64,000 nucleotides of DNA from Phytopythium helicoides (taxonomy: Eukaryota; Oomycota; Peronosporomycetes; Pythiales; Pythiaceae): contig JANFNE010000038.1 in the NCBI GenBank assembly GCA_024867545.1, forward strand, positions 186,001 to 250,000. The letters run 5' to 3'. The notes below the pieces were generated by a model that saw nothing but the letters and a program-made list of their open reading frames with translations, was not told the origin of the DNA and did not search any database. A program made the position numbers and the translations under genes. Below, piece after piece: positions 49,701 to 58,890 of this stretch (position 1 is its first letter; each line of letters begins with the position of its first letter).

Positions 49701-50780
49701 AAGCAGGAGACGCTTGCCCGCGAACTGCGTCGCCAACTGCTGTCTTGCTTCTTCGACGGCATCAGACTGGACTAAAGACAAATATCGGTCTGCGTCAATG
49801 CCGACCGGACAGATGGTCACCCTCGCAAAATGACCATTCCACTCGACTCCCTTGTGGCTGCTCTCAAGACCCAGTAGCCGCACGCAAGCACTCTGGAAAT
49901 GCCGCGCGTACTCGTACGTCTGGAAACCGACGAGGTCAGCACCTAGGATACCTGTTAGAATCTCGTCGCGGTAGTTGAGAATGCGGTAGAGTTCTGCGGA
50001 CGGAAATGGGATATGCATAAAGTAGCCGACGGGGATGTAGTCGTTGGGGAAGAGGTTCTGCACCATTTGCGGTACGAGAGCCAAGTGGTAGCCCTGGACC
50101 CATATGAGATCACCTTCTTCATACACTGCTTGCACTGCATCGGCGAACGCCTGGTTCACGGCGACGTACGCCTGCCACATTTTCTCCATGCTGCGATCGT
50201 CCTCTGGGCCGTAAGCTGTACTTGCGAGGTCCATCTCGTGCGTCATGAGCTGGTCGTCCGTTGTCGGCGGGAAGGAGTGGAAGAGCGGCCAAAGCACCGT
50301 TTGGCAGAACCCCTGGTAGAACAGCGTCTCGCGTTTGGGGTCGAGCACGACGGGGAAGTAGTTGCGCTCCTGCAGCAGTTGCTCGCGAAGCGTGCTCTGC
50401 TCCGACGCCTCGATCTCGCCGTGCACCGACCCGATCCACACGCAGTCGTAGTGCTCGTGCAGACACAGGAAGGTCTCCATGGCGCCGTCCGCGCGGCGCG
50501 CGTGCTCCATGAACTCTGCTCGCCACTGCGACTGCGCGTCCTCTGAGATCAGTCGGAACGGCAGCGAGTGCGTCACGAGCAGCACTCTGCGCCGCCGTCG
50601 ACCGCCACCACCGCCGCCTTCTCCATCAGCGTCGCTCGACGTCTCCTGCTCCGCCTTGGCTCGCTTCTCGCGCACCTGGTTCAGCTTGGTGTACAGCGCC
50701 GACAGCTCCCGCAGCAGCTCGGCCTCGCGCTCCTTGAACCCGCGCCGCCCGCCTTTCTCGTCCGCGTCCTCGCCCGTCAT
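46785..50780 (-). CDS. Trehalose-6-phosphate synthase/phosphatase-like protein with degenerate active sites
   Basis: Single exon, 1331 aa. A coiled-coil N-terminus and Gly/Arg linker precede a GT20 domain (about 64-575): VLLVTHSLPFRL, YFMHIPFPSAELYRIL, LVGFQTYEYARHF, DGMN 485-488 and SEFAG. Two catalytic positions differ from E. coli OtsA: WVQGYHL (227-233) for WVHDYHL and GVDPLD (361-366) for GVDRLD. A HAD phosphatase-like domain follows, in which TYEGV (611-615) replaces DYDGT, so the nucleophilic Asp is gone, while GDDRMDED and WHYR are kept. A Ser-rich insert and a 400-residue disordered tail complete it. The pattern fits a class II-like, probably regulatory TPS rather than an active trehalose enzyme. 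Whether the synthase still works cannot be settled by eye. Confidence 0.88.
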   Translation of the reverse strand: MTGEDADEKGGRRGFKEREAELLRELSALYTKLNQVREKRAKAEQETSSDADGEGGGGGGRRRRRVLLVTHSLPFRLISEDAQSQWRAEFMEHARRADGAMETFLCLHEHYDCVWIGSVHGEIEASEQSTLREQLLQERNYFPVVLDPKRETLFYQGFCQTVLWPLFHSFPPTTDDQLMTHEMDLASTAYGPEDDRSMEKMWQAYVAVNQAFADAVQAVYEEGDLIWVQGYHLALVPQMVQNLFPNDYIPVGYFMHIPFPSAELYRILNYRDEILTGILGADLVGFQTYEYARHFQSACVRLLGLESSHKGVEWNGHFARVTICPVGIDADRYLSLVQSDAVEEARQQLATQFAGKRLLLGVDPLDLTKGLVHKLLAIEELFTVRPDLAKEVVFLQIVTGTSTSSASLNPSMAGESFSSSAAMASSSSALVLGSQVEALVSRINSKLQDVGAEMPVQYLNKEIAAEDLAALYSLADILVITPVRDGMNTIPFEYVVCREAAGQHARVVLSEFAGCAQSLGGAVLVNPWNTEEVVSAISRSLENDDDEVMRQHQHMYSYVSTFTSRHWADNFLEQLRECSEENASAGSGRELSRRDMTSAYARSSRRLIFLTYEGVLAPEASIPELAYPPQELIWQLSMLTNDPRNTVVLVCARSMAMCEQWFAGLAGNVVLAAEYGVYVKWIGKSSGWNCMVPNLDVSWWEHVLPLLEYYTERTPGAFIERKDSSIAWHYRDCDLDHGLWQASELLVSLREITRSLPVSVCPGNRLLEVRPQKVSKGSLFERLWEFMNWSTLFPDDPPVTTEYFGDPVTPATSPFATPRGLFPSNYKEWKTKSSSDEMSPLRAPGYDKSNVSPVDDDENDPVAPPNRIQYDLALAPDDYQPVDFVLVIASGDDRMDEDLFSVLVPPPIDLEAYCLQLERDEMMEESMSDAPFYSSSRGGTGEEQEDELGLASMSVGSGSVHGMSLYTSGSFQDLPRTSSGFVDESRGSTASANAAPSSPNSSARRRASERDLAGSAAPSPGSHDVLVSDRPAALSRLPARADADFLALGENLTKLTPVAKTAVSDDAANMFPRALLATPSNARRDEITEKSKFTPRRDFPPSAALFKAMRTKYGDKFGLHKMPDTPAACWALVCPPNARAKLEDGAYTIETVGEGGDGGFASRRVNSARRTSLGSAGGGSSFAETDAVAGSPGSNAFDADENAVGSATNESIASFSTSVVDLGDSSPHKSLRSISASTREDKDDDGDATKYNGDEHLEHEDDPTEEEEQYRFPVNTFVCTLGRKLSQAPYFIKNSGDLFQLLQEMGMTSHIRRQRQLSLGSPLMIDTFQSE

Positions 50781-51027
50781 TGCCTCAATGCCAGCGGCGC
50801 TGTGCGCATGAACGGCGGGCGGAGAAGCTTGCTGCGCGACGCGGCGCGCCTGCCGCGTTTGAGCAGCGCCAACGGCGCCTTGTCGAGTGGCTCAGTTTCC
50901 CCTGTGGTTGCGCGGGGTATTGCCTTCCAGAGGGCGTTTGGTGGCTGCATGGCTCGAAAGCGAAGGGAAACCAGCCACTCAATATGCTATTATAGAGGTA
51001 GACGGGACGGTCGCGCCGGGCGTGGTC

Positions 51028-51970
51028 ATGGAGCGCCGACTGCAGCTCGAGCTCGAGCTCGAGGCGCAGCGCACGCGCGAGCTGCTGCGCCGCTGCGGCG
51101 TGCGTGAGGACGAGCTGTCCAAGGTGCGTGGCGTTGATGCTTGCTTTTGCCAGTCGCGGCTCACAGCTCGCGGCAGAACGGCCAGCTGTACCTGCACGTG
51201 CTGTCCGAGTCGGCGGCGATCCTCAAGCTGCGTCGACCGCGCACGAGCGCGCTGCTGGCTGCATCATGCGACCTGGCGAGGGAGGTGAATGAGCTGGAGG
51301 AGCGAGCGGAGCGGCTGCGAGTGGAGGAGGAGGACGCGCGCCGGCAGTCCAAGGAGCTCCAGCGCGAGTGGCAGGATCTGCTAGCCACGCGGCGCCAGCT
51401 TGACGCAGTGGCGGAGGAACGCGAGCATCGAGGTGGGGATTGGTCTCTGACAAGCGAGTGAGTTGCGAGTATGAGGCTGATGGTTAAGTCTGGAGGAGTA
51501 GAGAACTCGGTCGTGATGGAGCAACGTACGGTTGAGAACGAACAGGCTCAGCGCGCCTCCGAGGCGGAGCTGGTGCGTTGGGGTGGAGCCAGCTGATGGA
51601 CAAGAGCGATAGAGTACTAACTCGAGGCGTTTGAACGTAGGTCACACTACGCTCAGCTCTAGATGACACTGGGTTCGAGCAACTGCGTGGCAGGATGGAG
51701 CACCACAATCTTCACGCTCTCGACCAGGTTTGCGACGCTGCCTAGGAGAGCCTTCCAAGAGAACGAGAAGCATGGCTAACTATGCATTCTGCCATACAGG
51801 AATGCCGTGAAATCGAGGCTGAGAACCGTGCACTTCAAGAAGAGCTGAGTGCGAGGTATCATGATTTGCCTATTGCCAAAGATGCCGCCGCCAGCGCGCT
51901 GCTGCAGGCCCGGCTGGAGCTGCAGAGATTAGAGGATCAGTTCAACTCGCGCATCCAGCAAATGATCTAG
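51028..51970 (+). CDS. Small coiled-coil protein
   Basis: Five exons: 51028-51123, 51177-51432, 51502-51572, 51641-51727 and 51800-51970; phases 0, 1, 0 and 0 agree, 226 aa. Almost all alpha-helical coiled coil: ERRLQLELELEAQRTREL, REVNELEERAERLRVEEEDA, ENSVVMEQRTVENEQAQR, ECREIEAENRALQEEL, ending LEDQFNSRIQQMI. I do not recognise a family. The first ATG with a good coil is at 51028. The 5' end is 250 bp from the divergent TPS-like start, and its stop is 20 bp from the convergent HAUS5 stop. Probably a cytoskeletal or centrosomal accessory protein, but that is a guess from coil content only. Confidence 0.72.
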
Positions 51971-51990
51971 CCAGTCAGCTCCATTAGAAC

Positions 51991-53957
51991 CTAAATGTCA
52001 ACTGTCCAGCCTCTCTGCGAGTAGAAGTCGTCCGCCAGCTCATTTAGACGTGGCACAAGCTGCTCGCGTGCTTCCTGGTAGGCTCGCATTGCCTCTTCAA
52101 GCAGCGGTGCTGCAGATGCTTCGGAAGTGTTCATGACGTGACGCAGCTCTTCCACCACGGCAGTTGCCCGCTTCGTCGTATGAGGAGCATCGCCCTGCTT
52201 CTCGTCTTCAAGCTCTCGAGACAACCTTGCAATCAACTCGCGGACTTGAGCCCCATCCTCGCTGCTAGTTTGGAGAGCTTCAAGCTTGTTGAGGCGATGG
52301 GAGAACGCGTCCCAGTTCTTGTAAATCGGCACGCCAAGAGCGCTGAAAACTTGATCAAGCGGGTGCATCTTTGCGCTGTTGGCTTCGCTTCTACCGCGTT
52401 TGAGTTGGTTGATCGATAGTTCCGCAAAAGGCACAAGCAGATCGAGCTGTGGTTGGATTCCGTTCATTTCGTGGTCGCCATCACCAGAAGTCTCGACTGA
52501 CGGGAGGAATGCAACGTCGAAGATATCACTGAGCGCCTGGTCTCGCATACTTGCTAGCTGTCGGAGCTCTTCCATCGCTAGCGCTTGCCGCCGCTGAAGC
52601 AATTGTCCAGTCTTGCCACTTCCAAACTGGTCTCTCACCCTCTCCTGCGCAAATTTACAAACTTCCTGCTGTTTTGCGGCTACGGATCCCATCATGTTCC
52701 TGTTTTCCGTGTACATGGCACGAATATGGTCGAGTACTTGCTGCTGTCGGCGCTCAAAGCTGTCCATCGTCTCGAGTTGCTGCTCAAGTGCTTGCTTTTG
52801 TTTGCGTGTGGTTTCCACCTGTTCACTCATACTCCCGTACATTTCAACTGCCGCTGCAAGTGCGGCTCGTTCAATAGCGTTCGCCATCTCTAGCTCGACC
52901 GCCTCCTTCACAGCGGGGTTAACACCTTCCATCCCAGTCATTGCAGCCTCAAACTCGCGCAGCTCCAGCGCGAGCTCAGCTGCCCGCGTATACGCAGTTT
53001 GCGTGTCTGCAAACCTCGCAATATGCTCCTTTTGATGCCGACGCAAGTGTGCGCGCACCTGCTCCAGCGCCTCGCGACTTGACATGGCGCGCTGCTCCAC
53101 GTGCGCCGCATACTGCGCTTCCTCTGGATCGTCATGGCGGAGCTCCACTGGACGTGCTGCAGTCTCCTCCAGCCACCGAAGCAGCGTGCGTCCTCCATAC
53201 CTCCGCACATGCTGGCGTTCTAACTCTCATCAGCAATCATGATACCAAGCTCCACGAGTGTGCCTAGACGCACCGCGATGTCGCTCGCTCCGAACTCGAC
53301 ACTCTCGGCCTCCTGAGCACTTAGCAGCCGCATGTACTCTCGAAGTAACACGTCGAGCGGGTTCTTGTCCCCCTCGACCTCCTCTATAGCCTCCTTCTCA
53401 CCCAGCACCGCATCCTTGACGACTCCAACGCCCTCAGCGATCCGTCGGGCCTCCTCGTCGCCTTCCTTGGCCGCCGCAAGCTGGAGCGCTCTCCTCTGCC
53501 GCTCATCCCTATGCCTCTCCGCCCTGTCGGCTCTCTCGAGCTCCACGGTCTCCAGACTCGCGATCAACGCGCGCTCACGGCTCTCGGCCGACCGCAGCGC
53601 GTCCAGCAGCTGCGACCGCCGCGCCGCCAGCCGGTCAACATCTCTGGCCGCAGCCTCGCGCTCGCGCTGGCAGCTCGCGAGTCGTCGCTGAGCAAGGCGA
53701 ACGCTACGCTGCACGCGCCGCAGCTCGTCCGCATTGTGGACGTGCAGACAGACCCAGCGCCAGATCGGCGCCACGCTGGGCCGCAGCAGAGCGTCCAGGT
53801 CGCGGTCTTGCAACGAGCCCTGGCCGCGGAAGCGGATGGGTACAGCTGCAAGTCAGCTACAGTGTAGAAGAGAGTGAGGAGTGTGCGTCGTCCTCACCTG
53901 CGGCGCGTAGCGGAGCTCGCGCAGGAAGGCGCGCAGCTTCTCGCGGTCCTGCTGCAT
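51991..53957 (-). CDS. Augmin subunit HAUS5/AUG5-like
   Basis: Exons about 53898-53957, about 53265-53850 and 51991-53220. N-terminal EKLRAFLRELRYAP and DLDALLRPSVAPIWRWVCLHVHN match the HAUS5/AUG5 start (L..ELGY.P, then IW.FL...V). Long coiled coils follow (QRRLASCQREREAAARDVDRL, LRHVMNTSEASAAPLLEEAM). Total near 620 aa. Augmin recruits gamma-tubulin to existing microtubules in the spindle. The exon 1-2 join is not clean: the best donor (53897) and acceptor (near 53851) leave the frame shifted, so a base may be missing, or a different exon 1 is used. The exon 2-3 intron would be only about 44 bp. Family call rests on the N-terminal motif and coil layout. Confidence 0.68.
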
Positions 53958-54003
53958 GATCTTGAGCTGCTTGACACTAAGGATTTTCCTATAATGCACC
54001 AAT

Positions 54004-54117
54004 AAAGAGGAGGCTGAATGGGTCGAGAAGCAGATGCTGTTCACGCAACGAGTTGTTGCACTTGAGGAGGACTGCTTGGCAGCTTGGAGAGCTTTCTACT
54101 ACTACGAAGTCGATATC
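54004..54117 (+). pseudogene. Fragment copied from the CCDC112-like gene
   Basis: About 114 bp reads EAEWVEKQMLFTQRV, ALEEDCLAAWRAFY and is about 90 percent identical at DNA level to 60614-60740 in the CCDC112-like gene, in opposite orientation. It lacks an 11-base piece (TCAGGATCTAG) present in the parent. No start, splice sites or further homology on either side. A gene fragment left by a small duplication 6.5 kb from its source. Confidence 0.78.
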
Positions 54118-54317
54118 TCTGTTTTTGACGACAGTGGACGCTGCGTTCTGGCTGCTCTATTCCGGATCTTTTTCATGGGGTTGCCGCTTGATGACCATGG
54201 TCAAGCACGAGATCATGGGTGAGCTGAGGACCTACTGCAATGAAGCGGAGCGATGCAGTGATGATCGACTTATGCCATCTCGCAATACATTCTGAGGTGA
54301 ATCTCTCGACTAGTTCG

Positions 54318-55850
54318 TTAATCGATGTGCGTCAACCTCGTGTCTGGCTGGTCAGGCATGAGCTCGGGGACATTGGCGTCGCCGCGCACGACGGCGGCCC
54401 ACTGGGCAACCTTCTTGAGTCCTTCGATCGACAAAAGCTCGACGAACTCGGGATGAGCCTGCCAAGCCAGCAGCCACTCCTGCTCGTGGATGAGGTCGTC
54501 CTGATCCAAATCAGCCTCCAAGAACACCTGGTTCACGGCAAGTGGAATCTCCGCCTCGATCTCAGCCATCAGAGCTTCCAGCGCCTGCACTCCCTGCGCA
54601 ATGGCTGCGTCCTCGCTCTGCTCCCGTGCCAACTGACTTGCAGCACCGCCTTCCTGCTCCTCAACGAGCTGCAGTTGGATCTGCACCTGATCGCGCAATA
54701 GGGACGGGAACATCTTGCGCACGGTTGCAACGCGTCTTCGCAACGCACGCGTCAGCTCCTCGCGGCTGATCTTGCCGTCTCCGGATGTGTCAATGAGTTG
54801 GAACAGGTTGTGCGCCTTTTGCTCAAAGGTACCCTTGGTCATCATGTACACGCCCACGACAAAATCGTCCATCGACAGCCAGTCCTTGTGCGGCCGCGCG
54901 CTCGTTTCGAGCGACGAGAACACAGCACCGGATATCACTGAGCTCGCCGCGATATCTTTGAAGTCCTCGTACGTCTCGCCTAGTTCTGCGCACGCGCAGC
55001 GGAACCCCCTGTAATCCAGCTTTCCGTCTGAGCTCGCGAATCGCCGAAAGATATGCGCAAACTCGTCCAAGCTTTCAGCGGATGCACCTCCCTTGATGCG
55101 GTGCGACGCCAATTCGCTTAGTCCCTCCGGCAAGCCAGATTTTCGACCGCAGGCGGCATTGTCCGTCTGCTGCTCTTGCTGTTCCGGTTTCTTGGGCTCC
55201 ACTCCGTCCATCTTGTCTCCCGCACATGCTCGCACCGCTCGCCGACCGGCCGGATGCGCTCCATATATCTTGCGCGCGCGCGACACGAACGCGTTGAGCT
55301 GCGTGAGCGCGACGTCGTCGAAGAAGATCTGGATGGCGCTGGCGTGCAGGAAGCTGGCGACCTCGAACGTGACCGTGAAGTCAATCTCGCACGAGTCTGG
55401 CGCGCCCGCTGCCGGCTTGAAGCGCCACTCGCTGCAGCCACCTCTCCCATTAGTCCTGAAGCATCCAAAACCACCAGCGGCTGCGCGTCCTCACCTCTCA
55501 ATGCGCTTGAAGGTTGGCGACTCGATGGAGCGGATGACGATCTTGTTGGGGCGCACCATGAGCACGCGCGAGGTGTAGGACTCTGTGAACACGCGGAAGC
55601 CGATGCGCAGCGCGGCCTCCATGACGTTGTCGTTGGGGCGGCGCAGCACGGTCGAGTCGACGCAGAAGGGCAGGAACTCCTTGTAGCGGTCCACGTCCGC
55701 GACCACGTCGAACATCTGCGCGCAGGAGAACGGCACCACCTTGGACTCGCGGTGGGACTTGACTAGCGACTTGGACGGCGCCACGAACGACAGGAACGGC
55801 CGCCGCCCGCGCGCCGACAGCCGCCGCGGCACCAGCAGCAGCAGCCTCAT
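54318..55850 (-). CDS. COQ10 START-like domain fused to EF-hand protein
   Basis: Exons 55495-55850 and 54318-55431, phase 2, 489 aa without a stop. Residues 1-180 are the coenzyme-Q-binding COQ10 family: Arg-rich mitochondrial leader (RRLSARGRR), SKVVPFSCAQMFDVVADVDRYKEFLPFCV, YTSRVLMVRPNKIVIRSIESP, EWRFKPA and CEIDFTVTFEVAS. After NAFVSRARKIYG, where COQ10 normally ends, the frame runs on into an EF-hand protein with DTSGDGKISREE (all ligands) and DLDQDDLIHEQE (good), plus a degenerate first hand. Single phase, no stop and no spliceable intron between the halves support a fusion. An in-frame ATG at 55214 could instead start a separate EF-hand gene. COQ10 chaperones ubiquinone; the EF-hands would add Ca2+ sensing. 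Confidence 0.75.
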
Positions 55851-56020
55851 GCTTGCCAGCTTCTTCAGTGGCAAAGCATGGAGCGGAATATGGTGGGTGA
55901 CGTACTCGATTGAGTTGCTTAACAGTTGCTCAAAAGTTGCTCTAAAGTTGCGAACGATGAAAGGGTTGTAAGAAGGTTGCGTGAAGGAAAGCGACACTTT
56001 TTCATTTTTCGGAGCCTTGC

Positions 56021-56669
56021 ATGAACATCGAGGTGCGTGGTGCTCTCGCGCGTCTGCCTGACCGGAGCTTGGTGATGGAAGGAGCGAGGGGTGAAGGTGA
56101 TGAGCGCTTCGTGCATGTGAAGAAGGAGCAGGCGGTGCTGGAGAAGGAGCTGGCGGAGCTGCACGAGCTGCTGACGACCGTGCGGCCGGCTCGAGGGCCG
56201 AGCGATCGCGAATGGATTGGTAGGTTGCGTCAACCGTGCTGCACCAACTGACTGCGAAGTGCCTTCATCTCATGATCGGCGCGGGGTCACAGCTGGCTGC
56301 TGGGTAAACTACTAACGGTTCACGTGAGCAGAGCTGGCGGCGCTGAGCGACAAGGAGCTGGAAGGACGCGTCCGCGAGCTCGAGAACTGGAACTTCCGCC
56401 TCAACCTCGATGAAGGTGCGAGGATTTGAACCGTGCACACTTCTCGCACCAACTGACTAGCTGCGGTTGTGTTGAACGGGTGGCGCATGTTTCGCTGTTC
56501 CTGTGGTGGCGACGCTCCTTCCCCTGGGCTGATGTGGCCGGTCGAACCAGCTCGAGCACTGGCACGGAGCCGCACCCTCGGCCTCCAGAAAGGCGCATCT
56601 CCTGAACAAGTGAGCCGCGGCAAGTTGCAAGCAAGCCTGCCATCGCGCGTACCACCAACTTACAAGTGA
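56021..56669 (+). CDS. Small three-exon protein, unknown family
   Basis: Exons 56021-56219, 56332-56415 and 56551-56669; phases 1 and 1 agree, 133 aa. Helical: KKEQAVLEKELAELHELL, then LAALSDKELEGRVRELENWNFRLNL, ending LPSRVPPTYK. A canonical ACTAAC branch site precedes exon 2. The LENWNFRL segment looks like a conserved motif, but I do not recognise the family. No signal peptide or membrane helix. Divergent from the COQ10 gene, 170 bp apart. Confidence 0.7.
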
Positions 56670-56836
56670 TCGTGATCCACGTCCAGTAAACTCACCCAGT
56701 TAGTCGCGCAATTGTTGACATGGTAGTCACTTCAACGCGGTCAAGTTGGTGCAAGAAGTGTCGGGGCGCGAACTTAACACGATGGATAACTGTAAAGTGC
56801 GCGCACCTAACCATCCCTCCAGCGCGAAGCAATGGC

Positions 56837-58828
56837 ATGCCCGTCGCCATTTCCGAAATGGCGACGCCCCGCGCGCCGCCCTCGACGCCCTCGACGCCCA
56901 GCGCGCGTCGGGCGCGCAAGTCGTGTTCGCACGGCGGCTGCTCCAAGGTGGACGCGGGCGGCGGCTTCTGCGTGGCGCACGGCGGCGGCAAAAAGTGCGC
57001 GTTCCCGGGCTGCAGCAAGGGCTACCAGACAGGCGGCTACTGCCGCAAGCACGGCGGCGGCGCGCGCTGCCAGGTGCCCGGCTGCGCAAAGGTGGACGCG
57101 GGCAAGGGTTTGTGTCGCGCGCATGGCGGCGGGAGGCGCTGCCAGTCGCCGGGATGCCCCAAGGCCGACGTCGGCGGCGGGTTCTGCACGGCGCACGGCG
57201 GCGGCAAGCGCTGCAGCGAACCGGGGTGCTCCAAGATCGACCAGGGAGGCGGCAAGTGCCGCGCGCACGGAGGAGCCAAGCGATGCAAGAAGCCGGACTG
57301 CACGCAGCCCGCGCGAGGCGCCACGGGGTTCTGCTCGGACCACGGAGGAGCCAGAGTGTGCGCGACGGCCAATTGTAGACGCCTCGCGCGCGTCGGCACT
57401 GCTGCCGGAGAGTTGTGTGCGACGTGCGCCAAGGAGGCACAGACAGCTAGCTATGCGTCGCCGATCCCATTTCCGGACGCGTCCGCTTCGCTCGCGATGC
57501 CACTCACTCATCAGCTGCGCATCGACACCGGCAGGCACACTGCCAACTTGGAGAACGACTTGTCACTGCATGGGAATGCCAAGCCAGCCACGTCGGAAGG
57601 GCTGGAGGCGACCTGCGCGGGTGCAGAAGTTGCCAGCTGTCTAGACAATGGCTGTTCACGCAGCTTTGGGGGACGATGCAACTGTGTCGAGAACTGTACT
57701 TGCAACCACTCGTCGCCGACGTCGAGCACATCATTCATGCTTGGCCAACAATCAGCTGACGCTCCAAAGGAATCACAAGAAATAGGCTGCATCCGGCGGT
57801 ATTTGCTCCAGGTTGAGGCAGTCGAAGGATCAACGAGCATAGGGCTACCCGCCAACTCTTTGGTCGCCATGGTCTCGGCACTCCCAGGTGTCCGAAGTAC
57901 ACACGTTCTGGAGGAAGTGTTCGCAAATGCACTCGAGGAGAAGAACGCGCATAATCTTCCCAATAATCAAGACCCGTTCCAGCTCGTCGTGCGCGGTAAC
58001 GGCTCGCTCGACCTCGAGAAGCTGCTTCAACCCCTCAACTCGTCTGGCTTGTGTCGATTGAACATCATCGAAGAAGCTAGAGTTCCTTGGCCACAGAGCG
58101 AGGTAGTTATTGCGGTTGAAGGTATGATGTGCCCCGGTAACTGTGGGGCGACAGTGATGGCTGCAATTCGCGGGGTCGAGAAGGTTTCATGGGCAAGTTT
58201 GGTGTTCGAAGCTCGGCAAGTGGTAGTCCGCGGCGAAATGCAAGTTTCGGATCTGTGCGAGGCAGTCAAGGCGGTTGGATTCGATGCGCACGCGGTGGAG
58301 ACAAGTCCTCTACCCCGTCGGTATCGACTGCGTGCTGTAGAGCCGTGGGGAACAGCCAAGGCCCAGATTCTCAAGGAGATTCTGCTACTCGTGGAAGGAG
58401 TCGAGGAGATTATGCTTCTAGTGGAATCGGCTGAGATTCTAGCTGTTGCCACGATTCCGAATCCGTTGACGCTGATTGATGCTGCGATGCGGGGAGGGTT
58501 CACTCTGCTGGATGTGTCCGACGACCGCGTTCACTCTACCCCAACGTCCCCGCCTAGCTTGACCTGGTCTCCAGCTCCAGACACTAGCATCTTCGTCTCT
58601 TCGCCCAACGCTCGACTCACCGCAGAGGAAGTCGATCCCTCCCACACTTGCGACTCCAGAACTTGCCCTCAAAACATGTGCCCTCGGTATATGATGACTG
58701 TGGCTCACGCAGCAGCCCTTGCCGTCGGGTGGTCCGTTCCTGGGTGTGGCATGGCGAACGGCCGCGAATGTACTTGTGGTGATGCTTGCAAGTGCAAGGG
58801 TTGTCCTCAGCACAATCCAGCGACTTGA
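56837..58828 (+). CDS. WRKY19-like Cys/His-repeat protein with HMA-like domain
   Basis: Single exon; from ATG 56837, 663 aa (an ATG at 56720 in frame would add 39). Residues about 30-190 are six tandem Cys/His units of about 26 residues, each of the type C-x4-C-x5-GG-x-C-x2-HGG (CSKVDAGGGFCVAHGGGKKC, CSKIDQGGGKCRAHGG), the plant WRKY19-like zinc-finger repeat expanded in oomycetes. After a Ser-rich linker come CNCVENCTC, then a beta-alpha-beta region with EGMMCPGNCGATV...GVEKVSW, the MxCxxxC metal-binding pattern of heavy-metal-associated (HMA) domains, and a second half-domain. The end is Cys-rich (CSCGDACKCKGCPQHNP type). Zn or Cu handling in the nucleus or cytosol is inferred; target genes unknown. 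Confidence 0.8.
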   Translation: MPVAISEMATPRAPPSTPSTPSARRARKSCSHGGCSKVDAGGGFCVAHGGGKKCAFPGCSKGYQTGGYCRKHGGGARCQVPGCAKVDAGKGLCRAHGGGRRCQSPGCPKADVGGGFCTAHGGGKRCSEPGCSKIDQGGGKCRAHGGAKRCKKPDCTQPARGATGFCSDHGGARVCATANCRRLARVGTAAGELCATCAKEAQTASYASPIPFPDASASLAMPLTHQLRIDTGRHTANLENDLSLHGNAKPATSEGLEATCAGAEVASCLDNGCSRSFGGRCNCVENCTCNHSSPTSSTSFMLGQQSADAPKESQEIGCIRRYLLQVEAVEGSTSIGLPANSLVAMVSALPGVRSTHVLEEVFANALEEKNAHNLPNNQDPFQLVVRGNGSLDLEKLLQPLNSSGLCRLNIIEEARVPWPQSEVVIAVEGMMCPGNCGATVMAAIRGVEKVSWASLVFEARQVVVRGEMQVSDLCEAVKAVGFDAHAVETSPLPRRYRLRAVEPWGTAKAQILKEILLLVEGVEEIMLLVESAEILAVATIPNPLTLIDAAMRGGFTLLDVSDDRVHSTPTSPPSLTWSPAPDTSIFVSSPNARLTAEEVDPSHTCDSRTCPQNMCPRYMMTVAHAAALAVGWSVPGCGMANGRECTCGDACKCKGCPQHNPAT

Positions 58829-58890
58829 TTGTAAAGTGTAGGCTTATTTATGGACGAAATTCAGTGCTTGCTTCGACTGCTGTCCTTTTG

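Noticed and set aside
56389..56450. tRNA-like string GGTTCAAATCC on the minus strand
   Set aside because: Flanking bases cannot form a T-stem or acceptor stem; it lies in the intron of the small three-exon gene.
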